From Litchfieldella rifensis (GTDB taxonomy: Bacteria; Pseudomonadota; Gammaproteobacteria; Pseudomonadales; Halomonadaceae), in assembly GCF_042646605.1 (NCBI RefSeq), contig NZ_JBHRUG010000002.1:62001-126000 (forward strand): a stretch of 64,000 nt of DNA, written 5' to 3'. Under the pieces are notes generated by a model, which was not told where the DNA came from, ran no database searches, and was given only the letters and a program-made list of their open reading frames with translations. Below, piece after piece: positions 49,984 through 58,245 of this stretch (the stretch's first letter is position 1; every line of letters begins with the position of its first letter). The position numbers were made by a program, and so were the translations under genes.

Positions 49984-51329
49984 GCCCAAGCGACGTCATG
50001 CCCGATATCGAACTCGAGTCACTGCTGCCACGCCTGGAAGAGCGTGTCGCCCAGGCGGAGCTACGCCCGGTGCATGGCCGCGTACGACGCATTCGTGGGC
50101 TGCTGGTGCATGCCAGCGTTGGCGGCACCGGTATCGGGGAGCTGTGCTTCCTGCGCGACCCCCTCAGTGGTCGTCGTGTCGCGGCCGAGGTGATCGGCTT
50201 CGAAGACGAAGATGCCATTCTCTCCCCTATCGGAGACCTGCAAGGCATGTCGACCCGCGCCGAGGTGATCGCCACCGGCGCGCCTCAGGGAGTTCCCGTG
50301 GGCGAGGCATTGCTCGGTCGTGTCGTCAGTCCGCTGGGCACCTTCGTGGACGGAGCACCAGCCCCCGATGACGGCGCGTTGAACGAGTATCCCGTGCATG
50401 CCGAACCGCCCGAGCCACTATCGCGCCAGTTGATCCAGCACCCCTTGTCGCTGGGTATTCGTGCCATCGACGGCCTGCTCACCGTAGCTCGCGGTCAGCG
50501 TTTGGGAATTTTCGGCGAACCCGGTGTCGGCAAGTCATCGCTACTCTCTGCCATCGTGCACGGCAGCGAAGCGGATGTCATCGTGCTGGGGCTGATCGGC
50601 GAACGCGGGCGCGAGGTGCGTGAGCTACTGGAAGTGCAATTGGGCGCCGAGGCGCGTCGCCGTACAGTCTGCGTGGTAGCCACTTCCGACCGTCCCGCCA
50701 TCGAGCGCGCGAGAGCGGCCATGGTCGCCACCAGCGTGGCCGAATACTTTCGCGACCAGGGCCGCGACGTGTTGCTGCTGGTCGATAGCATTACCCGTTT
50801 CGCCCGCGCGCAACGCGAAATTGGCCTGGCTGCCGGAGAGCCACCAACCCGGCGTGGTTTTCCCCCCTCGTTCTTCGCCGCTCTGCCACGGTTGCTGGAG
50901 CGCGCCGGACCAGGACCCAGCGGTAGCATCACGGCACTCTACACCGTACTCACCGAAGGCGATGGCACCCTCGACCCTGTGGCGGAAGAGGCCCGAGCGA
51001 TCCTCGACGGCCACATCATGCTCAGTGCCGACCTGGCGCGTCGTGATCACTTCCCGGCCATCGACGTACTTGCCAGCCGCAGTCGGCTAATGGAAGCGGT
51101 GGCATCGAGTGAGCATCGCCAACACGCTGGCCAGATGCGTGATCTATTGGCGCGCTACAACGATATCGAACTGCTGATCCAGGTCGGTGAATATCGCGAG
51201 GGCAGCGATGCACGCACCGACGAAGCCGTTCGTAAGCATGCCGCTATCGAAGCCTTTCTGCGCCAGCCCAACAATGAGGCCAGCAGCATAGAAGAGACGC
51301 AACGACGCATGAGCGAGATCGTGTCATGA
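49980..51329 (+). CDS. sctN: T3SS ATPase SctN
   Basis: 449-residue hexameric ATPase related to F1-beta and FliI. Walker A is GEPGVGKS (residues 179-186) and Walker B is DVLLLVDSITRFARAQREIGLAAGEPPTRRG, the signature of the secretion-ATPase branch. An N-terminal beta-barrel (about 20-90) and a C-terminal helical domain are present. It unfolds substrates and removes chaperones at the export gate. It overlaps sctL and sctO by four bases on both sides. Confidence 0.96.
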   Translation: MSPSDVMPDIELESLLPRLEERVAQAELRPVHGRVRRIRGLLVHASVGGTGIGELCFLRDPLSGRRVAAEVIGFEDEDAILSPIGDLQGMSTRAEVIATGAPQGVPVGEALLGRVVSPLGTFVDGAPAPDDGALNEYPVHAEPPEPLSRQLIQHPLSLGIRAIDGLLTVARGQRLGIFGEPGVGKSSLLSAIVHGSEADVIVLGLIGERGREVRELLEVQLGAEARRRTVCVVATSDRPAIERARAAMVATSVAEYFRDQGRDVLLLVDSITRFARAQREIGLAAGEPPTRRGFPPSFFAALPRLLERAGPGPSGSITALYTVLTEGDGTLDPVAEEARAILDGHIMLSADLARRDHFPAIDVLASRSRLMEAVASSEHRQHAGQMRDLLARYNDIELLIQVGEYREGSDARTDEAVRKHAAIEAFLRQPNNEASSIEETQRRMSEIVS

Positions 51330-51802
51330 ACGAACGTCAACGACTCGAACGGCTGATGACTCTGCGCGAACGGCGCCAACGGAAAGCCGAATTGGCCTTG
51401 GTCGAACAGCAGCGACATTGCCAGACCGAGGCCGAGCGCATTTCGACACTGGATGCTCAGCTTTCCGACCAGCAGCACGACTTCGATCGCCAGGAACAAG
51501 CACTGTTCGATGCCATGCAAGGGTCGTCATGGTCGGCTCTGAAGCTGGAACAGGTCCGCCAAGCCATCGACGATCACTATCAGCGCCAGGCCGAGCTGAG
51601 CGAGGCCCGTCAAGCCGCCGATCACGAATATCATCATCAACTTGCCGAACGTGACCAGCGCGCCAGTAGGTGGGCACATCAGGTACGCGCCAGAAAAGCC
51701 TTGGAAATGCTGCTGGAACGTCGTCGCCGTATCGATCGACTCGCCGAAGAGGGACGCGCCGAGTTGGACCTGGAAGACGAAACCCCTAGAGGGGGGCGCT
51801 GA
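51326..51802 (+). CDS. sctO: T3SS central stalk protein SctO
   Basis: 158-residue protein made almost wholly of long charged coiled coil (ERLMTLRERRQRKAELALVE; QVRARKALEMLLERRRRIDR). It is the SctO/FliJ stalk that sits in the ATPase pore and contacts SctV. Identification comes from size, composition and place after sctN; primary sequence is poorly conserved in this family. The stop overlaps the sctQ start (TGATG). Confidence 0.8.
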   Translation: MNERQRLERLMTLRERRQRKAELALVEQQRHCQTEAERISTLDAQLSDQQHDFDRQEQALFDAMQGSSWSALKLEQVRQAIDDHYQRQAELSEARQAADHEYHHQLAERDQRASRWAHQVRARKALEMLLERRRRIDRLAEEGRAELDLEDETPRGGR

Positions 51803-52899
51803 TGACAGGAGTCGAACTATCCGTGGGCAACGAAGACCATGCGACCCAAGTCAATACGACCTGGCTCACCTCCCCTCGGCTGACACGTATTGCCCCGGAG
51901 AGCGTCACCACGCTGAATGCCCTGAATCGCCCACGAGCGTCGCTAGTGCTTTCGCTCGGCGATCGCACATTGTCATGCCATCGCCATCACGACCTTTCGT
52001 CAATCTCGCAACCTTTGACGTTCGGACTCACCATCGGTGGAGAACCCGCGACGCTGGAAATCAGCCCAGACACCTTGGCAGTGCTGACCGAGCACTTGGC
52101 ACTGCATCGCCCATTGGAGATGTGTTCCCCCGAGCTGCGCGCCTTGTGGCTGGAATACGCGCTGCTGGAATGGATCGAGCCTCTTGAAGCACAACTCGGT
52201 CGTTCGCTTCGCTTGCACGACGACACCATAACCGCGACAGACTCTTTCCCCATTCGTTTGCCGCTGCGGCTGGAAACCGGGGGAAGAAACTATGCTTTGT
52301 CACTTTCGCTGACCGTCACTACTGCCCGCGCATTATTGCCCTTACTGGATTCACACTGCTCACCAACGCCGAAACCTTGCCCTGCCGTGCCGTGGCCATT
52401 GCAGTGGATCGCCGGTCACCAAGACCTGGCACTTGCCGAACTCCGTCACCTGGCACCGGGCGACGTGGTAATGCTCGAGAGGCCGGCGCAAGGCATGGCA
52501 GTGGTGATCGGCGGCTGGTTGCTCGCCGACGTCGACTCTCACCACGGCGGAGTTCGCCTGTTATCTCCGCCATATGCTCAGACCCGTGGAGACTTCAATA
52601 TGGCCCAGTCATCTTCGGATGCCACCGCTAATCGCAAAACCTCGAAGACCGCTCGATCGAGCATGGACGACGCCCAACTGGACCAACTACCTGTGCGGTT
52701 GGTATGCGAATTAGGTCGGCTCGAACTCTCGCTCGGCGAACTGCGTGAGCTGGACCAAGGCAGCGTACTGCCCTTGTCGCGACCGATGGAGGAAGCCGTA
52801 GACATCGTGGTCAATGGCCGACGCATGGGACGTGGCCGGCTGGTGGAAATCGGCGACGGCCTAGGTGTGCAGATCGTGAGGCTTGCCACTGATGAATGA
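51802..52899 (+). CDS. sctQ: T3SS C-ring/sorting-platform protein SctQ
   Basis: 365-residue protein of the SctQ/FliN family. The N-terminal two thirds are diverged, with one SpoA-like domain (around residues 195-255, IAGHQDLALAELRHLAPGDVVML). The last 75 residues form a clear SpoA domain (LDQLPVRLVCELGRLELSLGELRELDQGSVLPL). It forms the cytoplasmic pods that load substrates. An internal start at 52600 should also give a separate C-terminal product. It overlaps sctR. Confidence 0.9.
   Translation: MTGVELSVGNEDHATQVNTTWLTSPRLTRIAPESVTTLNALNRPRASLVLSLGDRTLSCHRHHDLSSISQPLTFGLTIGGEPATLEISPDTLAVLTEHLALHRPLEMCSPELRALWLEYALLEWIEPLEAQLGRSLRLHDDTITATDSFPIRLPLRLETGGRNYALSLSLTVTTARALLPLLDSHCSPTPKPCPAVPWPLQWIAGHQDLALAELRHLAPGDVVMLERPAQGMAVVIGGWLLADVDSHHGGVRLLSPPYAQTRGDFNMAQSSSDATANRKTSKTARSSMDDAQLDQLPVRLVCELGRLELSLGELRELDQGSVLPLSRPMEEAVDIVVNGRRMGRGRLVEIGDGLGVQIVRLATDE
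52588..52591 (+). promoter_or_regulatory. internal ribosome-binding site for SctQ-C
   Basis: GGAG eight bases before an in-frame ATG at 52600, within sctQ. YscQ, SsaQ and Spa33 have the same kind of internal initiation. Confidence 0.65.
52600..52899 (+). CDS. SctQ-C, short product from internal start
   Basis: In-frame ATG (SctQ residue 267, MAQSSSDATANR) gives a 99-residue protein consisting of a short disordered leader and the C-terminal SpoA domain. In Yersinia and Salmonella such short SctQ forms dimerise and bind full-length SctQ, and the internal start lies at a comparable place before the SpoA domain. Its existence here is predicted, not shown. Confidence 0.55.
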   Translation: MAQSSSDATANRKTSKTARSSMDDAQLDQLPVRLVCELGRLELSLGELRELDQGSVLPLSRPMEEAVDIVVNGRRMGRGRLVEIGDGLGVQIVRLATDE

Positions 52900-53548
52900 A
52901 GTTGGTCCCAACCTGATTGGGATGGTGCTCGTCGGCGCCACGATCGGGCTATTGCCGTTGGCGGTGGTAAGCATGACCTCGTTTCTCAAGATCGCCGTGG
53001 TGTTGTTTTTGATCCGCAACGCCCTGGGTGTGCAGCAAACGCCTCCCAACCTGGTGCTCTACGGCATTGCGTTGATCTTGACGGTATATATCACCACACC
53101 CTTGGTGGGCGAAATATATTACCAATTCGAGAACAGCCCTGGGGGGGTGGAAAGTGTGGAGGACATCAAGGAGATCGGCATTACACTACGCGAGCCGCTC
53201 AAGGAATACTTATCCATGTACGCCAATGAGCGTGAGCGGGCGTTCTTCCTTGATGCGACTCAGAATATCTGGTCGGAGCAAGCACGTGAAAATGTCGAAA
53301 GCGATGATTTGGTAGTGCTGATTCCTGCCTTTGTGACGTCCGAACTCACCCGTGCCTTCATGATCGGTTTCCTGATCTATGTGCCGTTCCTGGTCATCGA
53401 CCTGATCGTCTCGAACGTATTGATGGCCATGGGCATGGTGATGATGGCACCACCACTGATCTCGACCCCTTTGAAGATATTTCTGTTCGTTGCCGTCGAT
53501 GGCTGGTCACGTCTGATGCACGGGTTGATTCTTAGCTATGGAGGGTAG
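52892..53548 (+). CDS. sctR: T3SS export apparatus protein SctR
   Basis: 218-residue membrane protein of the FliP/YscR family. The first helix region VVSMTSFLKIAVVLFLIRNALGVQQTPPN is the family signature, and the C-terminal pair (FMIGFLIYVPFLVIDLIVSNVLMAMGMVMMAPPLIS) is also classical. Five copies build the export channel core with SctS and SctT. The ATG at 52892 overlaps the end of sctQ; a TTG at 52883 is possible but less likely. Confidence 0.95.
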   Translation: MNEVGPNLIGMVLVGATIGLLPLAVVSMTSFLKIAVVLFLIRNALGVQQTPPNLVLYGIALILTVYITTPLVGEIYYQFENSPGGVESVEDIKEIGITLREPLKEYLSMYANERERAFFLDATQNIWSEQARENVESDDLVVLIPAFVTSELTRAFMIGFLIYVPFLVIDLIVSNVLMAMGMVMMAPPLISTPLKIFLFVAVDGWSRLMHGLILSYGG

Positions 53549-53553
53549 CGCCG

Positions 53554-53823
53554 ATGACGGATGATATCTTCCTCTCGCTGATGCAGAACGCCCTATGGAC
53601 GGTATTGCTGCTCTCGGCACCAGCACTACTGACTGCCATTGTGATCGGCTTCGGTATCGGTTTGCTGCAGGCATTGACGCAAATCCAGGACCAGTCCTTA
53701 CCCCAATCGATCAAAGTCATCGTCGTGTTTCTGGTGCTGATTTTGGCGGGACCGCTGCTGGCGGGACAACTCGTCAACTTGACGGATCAGGTGTTGGATA
53801 ATTTTGCCGTCTGGTCACGTTAG
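53554..53823 (+). CDS. sctS: T3SS export apparatus protein SctS
   Basis: 89-residue protein with two membrane helices joined by the FliQ/YscS-type turn GIGLLQALTQIQDQSLPQSIK. It is part of the helical SctRST export core. Length and both helices are normal. It lies five bases after sctR. Confidence 0.94.
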   Translation: MTDDIFLSLMQNALWTVLLLSAPALLTAIVIGFGIGLLQALTQIQDQSLPQSIKVIVVFLVLILAGPLLAGQLVNLTDQVLDNFAVWSR

Positions 53824-53835
53824 GCTCTGGTCGAG

Positions 53836-54651
53836 ATGATTAGCGAAATCTTTGGAATACTGACCGAGCTGGCCTATCCGCTGATCATGGCGGCAGCCAT
53901 CGGTATGGCACGAGCCTTGGGTGTGATTCTGATTACGCCGGCGTTCAACCGCCTGGGCCTGACAGGCTTGATACGTTCCGCTGTTGCCGTGACCATCGCG
54001 CTTCCAATGGTGCCCCCCATCTTCGAGACACTATCAACGATGGGGACTACATCGAACTTCACGCTCATTGCCCTACTGATCAAGGAAGTGATAATCGGTG
54101 TAGTCATCGGGTTGGTATTCGGTATCCCGTTCTGGGCAGCAGAGGTTGCTGGAGAGCTGGTCGATCTGCAGCGCGCCTCGACCATGGGACAGTTGCTCGA
54201 CCCGATGGGCAGTACCGAATCCGGCGTTACCAGTACCTTGCTGGTCATCACGCTAGTGGCACTGTTTTTCATTACCGGCGGCTTCATGGCACTGCTCGAT
54301 GGTTTCTATCGCAGTTACTCACTATGGCCGGTAGACGCCTTCATACCGGTGCTGGAGACACAAGCTGCGCTGGCCTTGCTCAGCCTGCTCGACCAAGTGA
54401 TGCGTATCGGCGTGCTGATGGTCGCGCCGCTGGTTATTGCCATGCTGGTTGCCGATCTCATGATGGCTTACTTGGCACGCATGGCTCCCAATCTTCACGT
54501 ATTCATTCTCTCGCTGCCGATCAAGAATCTATTGTTCACCTTCTTGATGCTGGTTTACCTGGTGTTTCTGGTACCGCAGATGTATAGCGGGTTGGATGCG
54601 CTGGATGAGCACTATCGGCAGTTCGAGACGTTGATCCGTTCGATGCTGTAA
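53836..54651 (+). CDS. sctT: T3SS export apparatus protein SctT
   Basis: 271-residue membrane protein of the FliR/YscT family with six or more hydrophobic helices. Motifs are GVVIGLVFGIPFWAAEVAGELVDLQRASTM and ESGVTSTLLVITLVALFFITGGFMALLDGFYRSY, followed by PLVIAMLVADLMMAYLARMAPNLHVFILSLPIKNLL. It closes the export core. Length is normal for the family. Confidence 0.94.
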   Translation: MISEIFGILTELAYPLIMAAAIGMARALGVILITPAFNRLGLTGLIRSAVAVTIALPMVPPIFETLSTMGTTSNFTLIALLIKEVIIGVVIGLVFGIPFWAAEVAGELVDLQRASTMGQLLDPMGSTESGVTSTLLVITLVALFFITGGFMALLDGFYRSYSLWPVDAFIPVLETQAALALLSLLDQVMRIGVLMVAPLVIAMLVADLMMAYLARMAPNLHVFILSLPIKNLLFTFLMLVYLVFLVPQMYSGLDALDEHYRQFETLIRSML

Positions 54652-54695
54652 TACCTTCGCCCGGCGATGATTCCAATGGAAGTGGGGTATCCATC

Positions 54696-55745
54696 ATGAG
54701 TGACCAACCCAGTGAAGAAAAATCGCTACCGCCCTCGGAGAAAAAGCTTCGTGACGCACGCAAGAAGGGGCAGGTGGACAAAAGCTCCGATATGGTCACC
54801 GCCATCGTCATGCTCGGATGTACGCTCTATCTCGTTGCTCAAGCAGGTACTATCGAAACCCGTATCCGAGGGCTGATCAGCCTTACAACACGCCTTTATC
54901 AGGAACCCTTCGATACGGTATGGCCGCGCCTGATGGCAGCGAGTGTCGAGGTCATCATGTTCTCGATACTTCCCATTATCCTCATTACCATTGTTGCCGT
55001 GATATTGACCAATATCATCATCACGCGCGGCATGGTGTTCTCCGTCGATCCAATAAAGCCCAAATTCGAGCGCATCAATCCCGCCGAAGGGTTCAAGCGT
55101 ATTTTCTCTGCCCGCGGGATCATCGAATTCATCAAGTCACTGATCAAGATGGTATCTCTTACCGTCGCATTCGTGGTGGTTTGCCGGCTGGCTCTGCAAA
55201 TGTTGATGGAATCCTCTCGCTGTGGCTTTGGCTGCCTCGAGGGGGTTTTCCTGACACTTCTCGAACCCTTGGTCATCACTGCCTTGGTCGCCTTTCTGGT
55301 CGTTGGACTGCTCGATGTGAAGATGCAACGCTGGCTGTTCCAGCGCGATCAGCGCATGACCAAGACCGAGCACAAACGTGAGCGCAAGGATATGTACGGT
55401 GATCCAGAAATCAGGCGTGAACGCCGGAGACAGCGACGTGACATACATTCCCGCAGTTCGCAGGTGGGCCTGCAACATGCCTTGGTCATGATCGGTGCCG
55501 CCGGCGACTGGGTGGTGGGTATCCGCTACGTGCGAGGGGAGACACCGGTGCCGGTTATGGTGTGCAAGGCAGGCCCCGAACGTTCGACCAAGCTTCTACA
55601 AGAAGCCAAAGAGCGCCATATTCCCGTGGTCGATAATCGTGAATTGGCCAGCAGGATAGGCAAGCGCACCGGCAATGGTGATCCGATACCCAACGATACC
55701 TTTCAGTCGATGGCCGATCTATTGGTTGCGGCCAAGCTTATCTAG
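54696..55745 (+). CDS. sctU: T3SS switch protein SctU, lacking the NPTH autocleavage motif
   Basis: 349-residue protein of the FlhB/YscU family. It starts with EKSLPPSEKKLRDARKKGQV, the conserved cytoplasmic leader, then has four membrane helices and a cytoplasmic domain beginning near residue 215 (HKRERKDMYGDPEIRRERRR). In the place of the usual N-P-T-H autocleavage site (VxVTNPTHIAVAIRY) it reads VMIGAAGDWVVGIRY, so Asn-Pro-Thr-His is replaced by Ala-Ala-Gly-Asp (residues 268-271, bases 55497-55508). The rest of the domain (PVPVMVCKAGPERSTKLLQEAKERHIPVVDN) is intact. It should be unable to cleave itself by the known mechanism. Its stop lies only 16 bases from the convergent LysR gene. Confidence 0.93.
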   Translation: MSDQPSEEKSLPPSEKKLRDARKKGQVDKSSDMVTAIVMLGCTLYLVAQAGTIETRIRGLISLTTRLYQEPFDTVWPRLMAASVEVIMFSILPIILITIVAVILTNIIITRGMVFSVDPIKPKFERINPAEGFKRIFSARGIIEFIKSLIKMVSLTVAFVVVCRLALQMLMESSRCGFGCLEGVFLTLLEPLVITALVAFLVVGLLDVKMQRWLFQRDQRMTKTEHKRERKDMYGDPEIRRERRRQRRDIHSRSSQVGLQHALVMIGAAGDWVVGIRYVRGETPVPVMVCKAGPERSTKLLQEAKERHIPVVDNRELASRIGKRTGNGDPIPNDTFQSMADLLVAAKLI

Positions 55746-55761
55746 CACTTCCTGCGGGGCT

Positions 55762-56724
55762 TCAAAGGGGAGTCCCGCTCGTCTCGCGTTGGTGGGCAAG
55801 GATTTCCCGCAAGGTGCTCATCAGGGCGCCGGCGCCCGGCGACAGACGCTGGTGGCGTAGGCTCACCAGGCCGTAGGGCTGGACACTGAGTGCCTCACGC
55901 AAGGGGAGGATGCGAAAGCGCTGCGGGGCACATAGCAGGTCGGCCACCTCGCGGGTGGTGGCGGTGATGGTGTCCGACTTATCGACCAGTGCCAGGGATA
56001 CCAGCACGTCCGGGGTGTCGACGATCTGCGGCGGAGGGGATACCCCGTGGTAAAGGAACAGGCTGTCGACTCGCTGGCGCATCAGGGCGCCGGGCGGCTG
56101 CAGCGACCAGGGGTAGGCCGCCATGGCCTCCAGGGTGAGGGGGGAGCGTCCCGTCAGGGGATGTCCCTCTCGGCACACGAAGCAGATGTCTTCCTCGCCG
56201 ATTTCCTCGAACACGAAGCGCTCGGTCGGAAACCCGGCCGGAATTCGCGTGATGGCGAAATCGAATTCTCCTTCCAGCAAACGCGGGACCAATACCTTGC
56301 TGACGTCCACGTCGACACTGATCTTGAGTCCCGGACGATCGCGGTGCACCCGTTCGATGGCACTGGTCAGCAAAGTGACGGCCGGGGCCATCACGGTACC
56401 AACCGCGACCATCCCGGCATTGCCCTCACGCAGCGCGTTCAGTTCTTCGCCGGTGTGATGCAACTCCGAGAGCATGGTACGGGCATGGCGCACCATGATT
56501 TCGCCGTACCAGTTGGGGGTCAGGCCTCGGGCATGGCGGTCGAAAAGCTTCACGCCCAAATGAGACTCGATATCTCCAAGCAACTTGGAGGCCGCCGGCT
56601 GGCTCATCCCGAGCCGGGCAGCGGCGCGATGCAGGTTGCGCTGCTCATCCAGGGCCAGGAATAGCTGTAGATGGCGCAACTTTAGTCGCACGCGAAGAAA
56701 CCAGTCGTCGGCCAGAACACCCAT
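55762..56724 (-). CDS. LysR-family regulator, GbpR/GguR-like
   Basis: 320-residue LysR regulator. The N-terminal winged helix (LRHLQLFLALDEQRNLHRAAARLGMSQPAASKLL) begins after a short extension, followed by an effector-binding domain. It is divergent from the sugar epimerase-transport operon; GbpR, which controls the chvE-type sugar-binding protein gene in alphaproteobacteria, has the same arrangement and a similar N-terminus as I remember it. Predicted to activate the rightward operon in response to arabinose, galactose or fucose. It is convergent with sctU, so the island border must be between 55745 and 55762 or the island includes this gene. Confidence 0.78.
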   Translation of the reverse strand: MGVLADDWFLRVRLKLRHLQLFLALDEQRNLHRAAARLGMSQPAASKLLGDIESHLGVKLFDRHARGLTPNWYGEIMVRHARTMLSELHHTGEELNALREGNAGMVAVGTVMAPAVTLLTSAIERVHRDRPGLKISVDVDVSKVLVPRLLEGEFDFAITRIPAGFPTERFVFEEIGEEDICFVCREGHPLTGRSPLTLEAMAAYPWSLQPPGALMRQRVDSLFLYHGVSPPPQIVDTPDVLVSLALVDKSDTITATTREVADLLCAPQRFRILPLREALSVQPYGLVSLRHQRLSPGAGALMSTLREILAHQRETSGTPL

Positions 56725-56745
56725 GAAAGCGGCTCTCTTGGTTAG

Positions 56746-56767
56746 TTGATATATAAAAGCATATCAA
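56746..56767. promoter_or_regulatory. palindromic LysR-type operator
   Basis: TTGATAT (56746-56752) and ATATCAA (56761-56767) form a perfect 7-base inverted repeat with an 8-base spacer, 22 bases upstream of the LysR start in the divergent region. It fits a LysR-type T-N11-A site and is the best candidate for autoregulation and activation of the operon. Confidence 0.5.
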
Positions 56768-56901
56768 AAGTTGGGAGTTTTGGGATTGGTTGGTTATGAG
56801 AATCCCTGGCTAACGTATGGCGTGCATCCCGTAGTGACGAATGACGAGGGCGTCGTTACCGATAACAACAATCCCCAGGATTGGGGGCAAAGGAGAGGAT
56901 C

Positions 56902-58122
56902 ATGTCACTTACTTCCACATTCTCATGCTTGGCGCTAAGTGCTGGCGTTGCTGTTCTGACGTTGGATGGAGCGCAGGCCAGTGACGATGGTACCGGTACC
57001 TCTGCCGGCGAGAGTAGTGGGGCCATCGAAAAGTCGGCATTTGGCCAACTTCCCGATGGTCGTGAGATCGATGTTTACCGAATTACCAACACCAACGGCA
57101 TCGAGATGCGTGTCATCAACTATGGCGGCATCATCGTTTCGTTGAGAACACCCGATATCCATGGCGAATTCGACGATATCGTGCTGGGCTTCGATTCGCT
57201 GGAAGAATACCTCTCCGATACATATCGCCAGGCCAACCCTTATTTCGGGGCGCTGATCGGGCGCTATGGGAATCGTATCGCCGGTGGTCAGTTTTCGCTC
57301 AACGGGGAAACCCATGCATTGGCTACTAATGACGGAAGTAATCACCTGCACGGAGGCGACCAAGGGTTCGATAAGGTGCTATGGCAGGCGGAGCCATTCG
57401 ACAATGACGAAGGGGCGGGGCTTGTCCTGAGCTATGCCAGTGAGGATGGCGAGGAAGGCTATCCAGGTAGCCTGGAAACCCAGGTAACGTACACCCTGAC
57501 CGATGCCGATGAGTTGATCGTCGATTACCGTGCAACGACTGACAAGGCCACACCCGTCAATCTCACCCAGCACAGTTATTTCAATCTCGAGGGGGAGGGC
57601 CGCGGCAGCATCCTCGACCATCAACTGCTCATCAATGCCGATTCCTTTACCCCGGTGGACCATACGCTGATTCCTACCGGCGAGATTCGCCCGGTCGTTG
57701 GCACGCCATTCGACTTTACCGCGCCGACTGCGATCGGTGAGCGTATCGAACAGGACAATGAGCAATTGGTGTTCGGCAAGGGCTATGACCATAACTTCGT
57801 CATCGCAGACGGGGCAACGTCTGGTGATGAGCCCGTGCTTGCCGCCCGCGTATGGGAGCCCAAGAGTGGGCGACTGCTGGAAATCGCCACCACCGAACCG
57901 GGTCTGCAATTCTACTCGGGCAATTTCCTTGCCGGCGACCTGATCGGGAAACGCGGTCAAGCTTATGAGCACCGCTCTGGGTTCGCGCTGGAAACCCAGC
58001 ATTTTCCCGACTCACCCAATCAGGCCGACTTTCCCTCGACGCTTCTTGAACCGGGTGACACCTATCGTTCACGCACGGTTTATGCCTTCTCCGCGCAGAA
58101 GGGCCTGGAATCTCACCCGTGA
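56902..58122 (+). CDS. galM: periplasmic aldose 1-epimerase (mutarotase)
   Basis: 406-residue galactose mutarotase-family enzyme that interconverts alpha and beta sugar anomers. A Sec signal peptide (MSLTSTFSCLALSAGVAVLTLDGAQA) places it in the periplasm, upstream of the sugar-binding protein. Family motifs include GRYGNRIAGGQF, DGSNHLHGG with the catalytic histidine, LTQHSYFNL with the second histidine, and PGLQFYSGNFL near the catalytic glutamate region. The ATG at 56902 has AAAGGAGAGG upstream; an earlier ATG at 56881 lacks a good site. It is the first gene of the rightward arabinose operon. Confidence 0.88.
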   Translation: MSLTSTFSCLALSAGVAVLTLDGAQASDDGTGTSAGESSGAIEKSAFGQLPDGREIDVYRITNTNGIEMRVINYGGIIVSLRTPDIHGEFDDIVLGFDSLEEYLSDTYRQANPYFGALIGRYGNRIAGGQFSLNGETHALATNDGSNHLHGGDQGFDKVLWQAEPFDNDEGAGLVLSYASEDGEEGYPGSLETQVTYTLTDADELIVDYRATTDKATPVNLTQHSYFNLEGEGRGSILDHQLLINADSFTPVDHTLIPTGEIRPVVGTPFDFTAPTAIGERIEQDNEQLVFGKGYDHNFVIADGATSGDEPVLAARVWEPKSGRLLEIATTEPGLQFYSGNFLAGDLIGKRGQAYEHRSGFALETQHFPDSPNQADFPSTLLEPGDTYRSRTVYAFSAQKGLESHP

Positions 58123-58245
58123 GGGCCGTCGGGAGCCAATCATTTAGACAAGCCTTAATGGAAACCAGAGACACGGCTCTGGGTAGCCAAAGCCACGCCA
58201 TGTTCAACAACAACAAAGTCCTTCACGACTTCAGGAGAACGTCCT

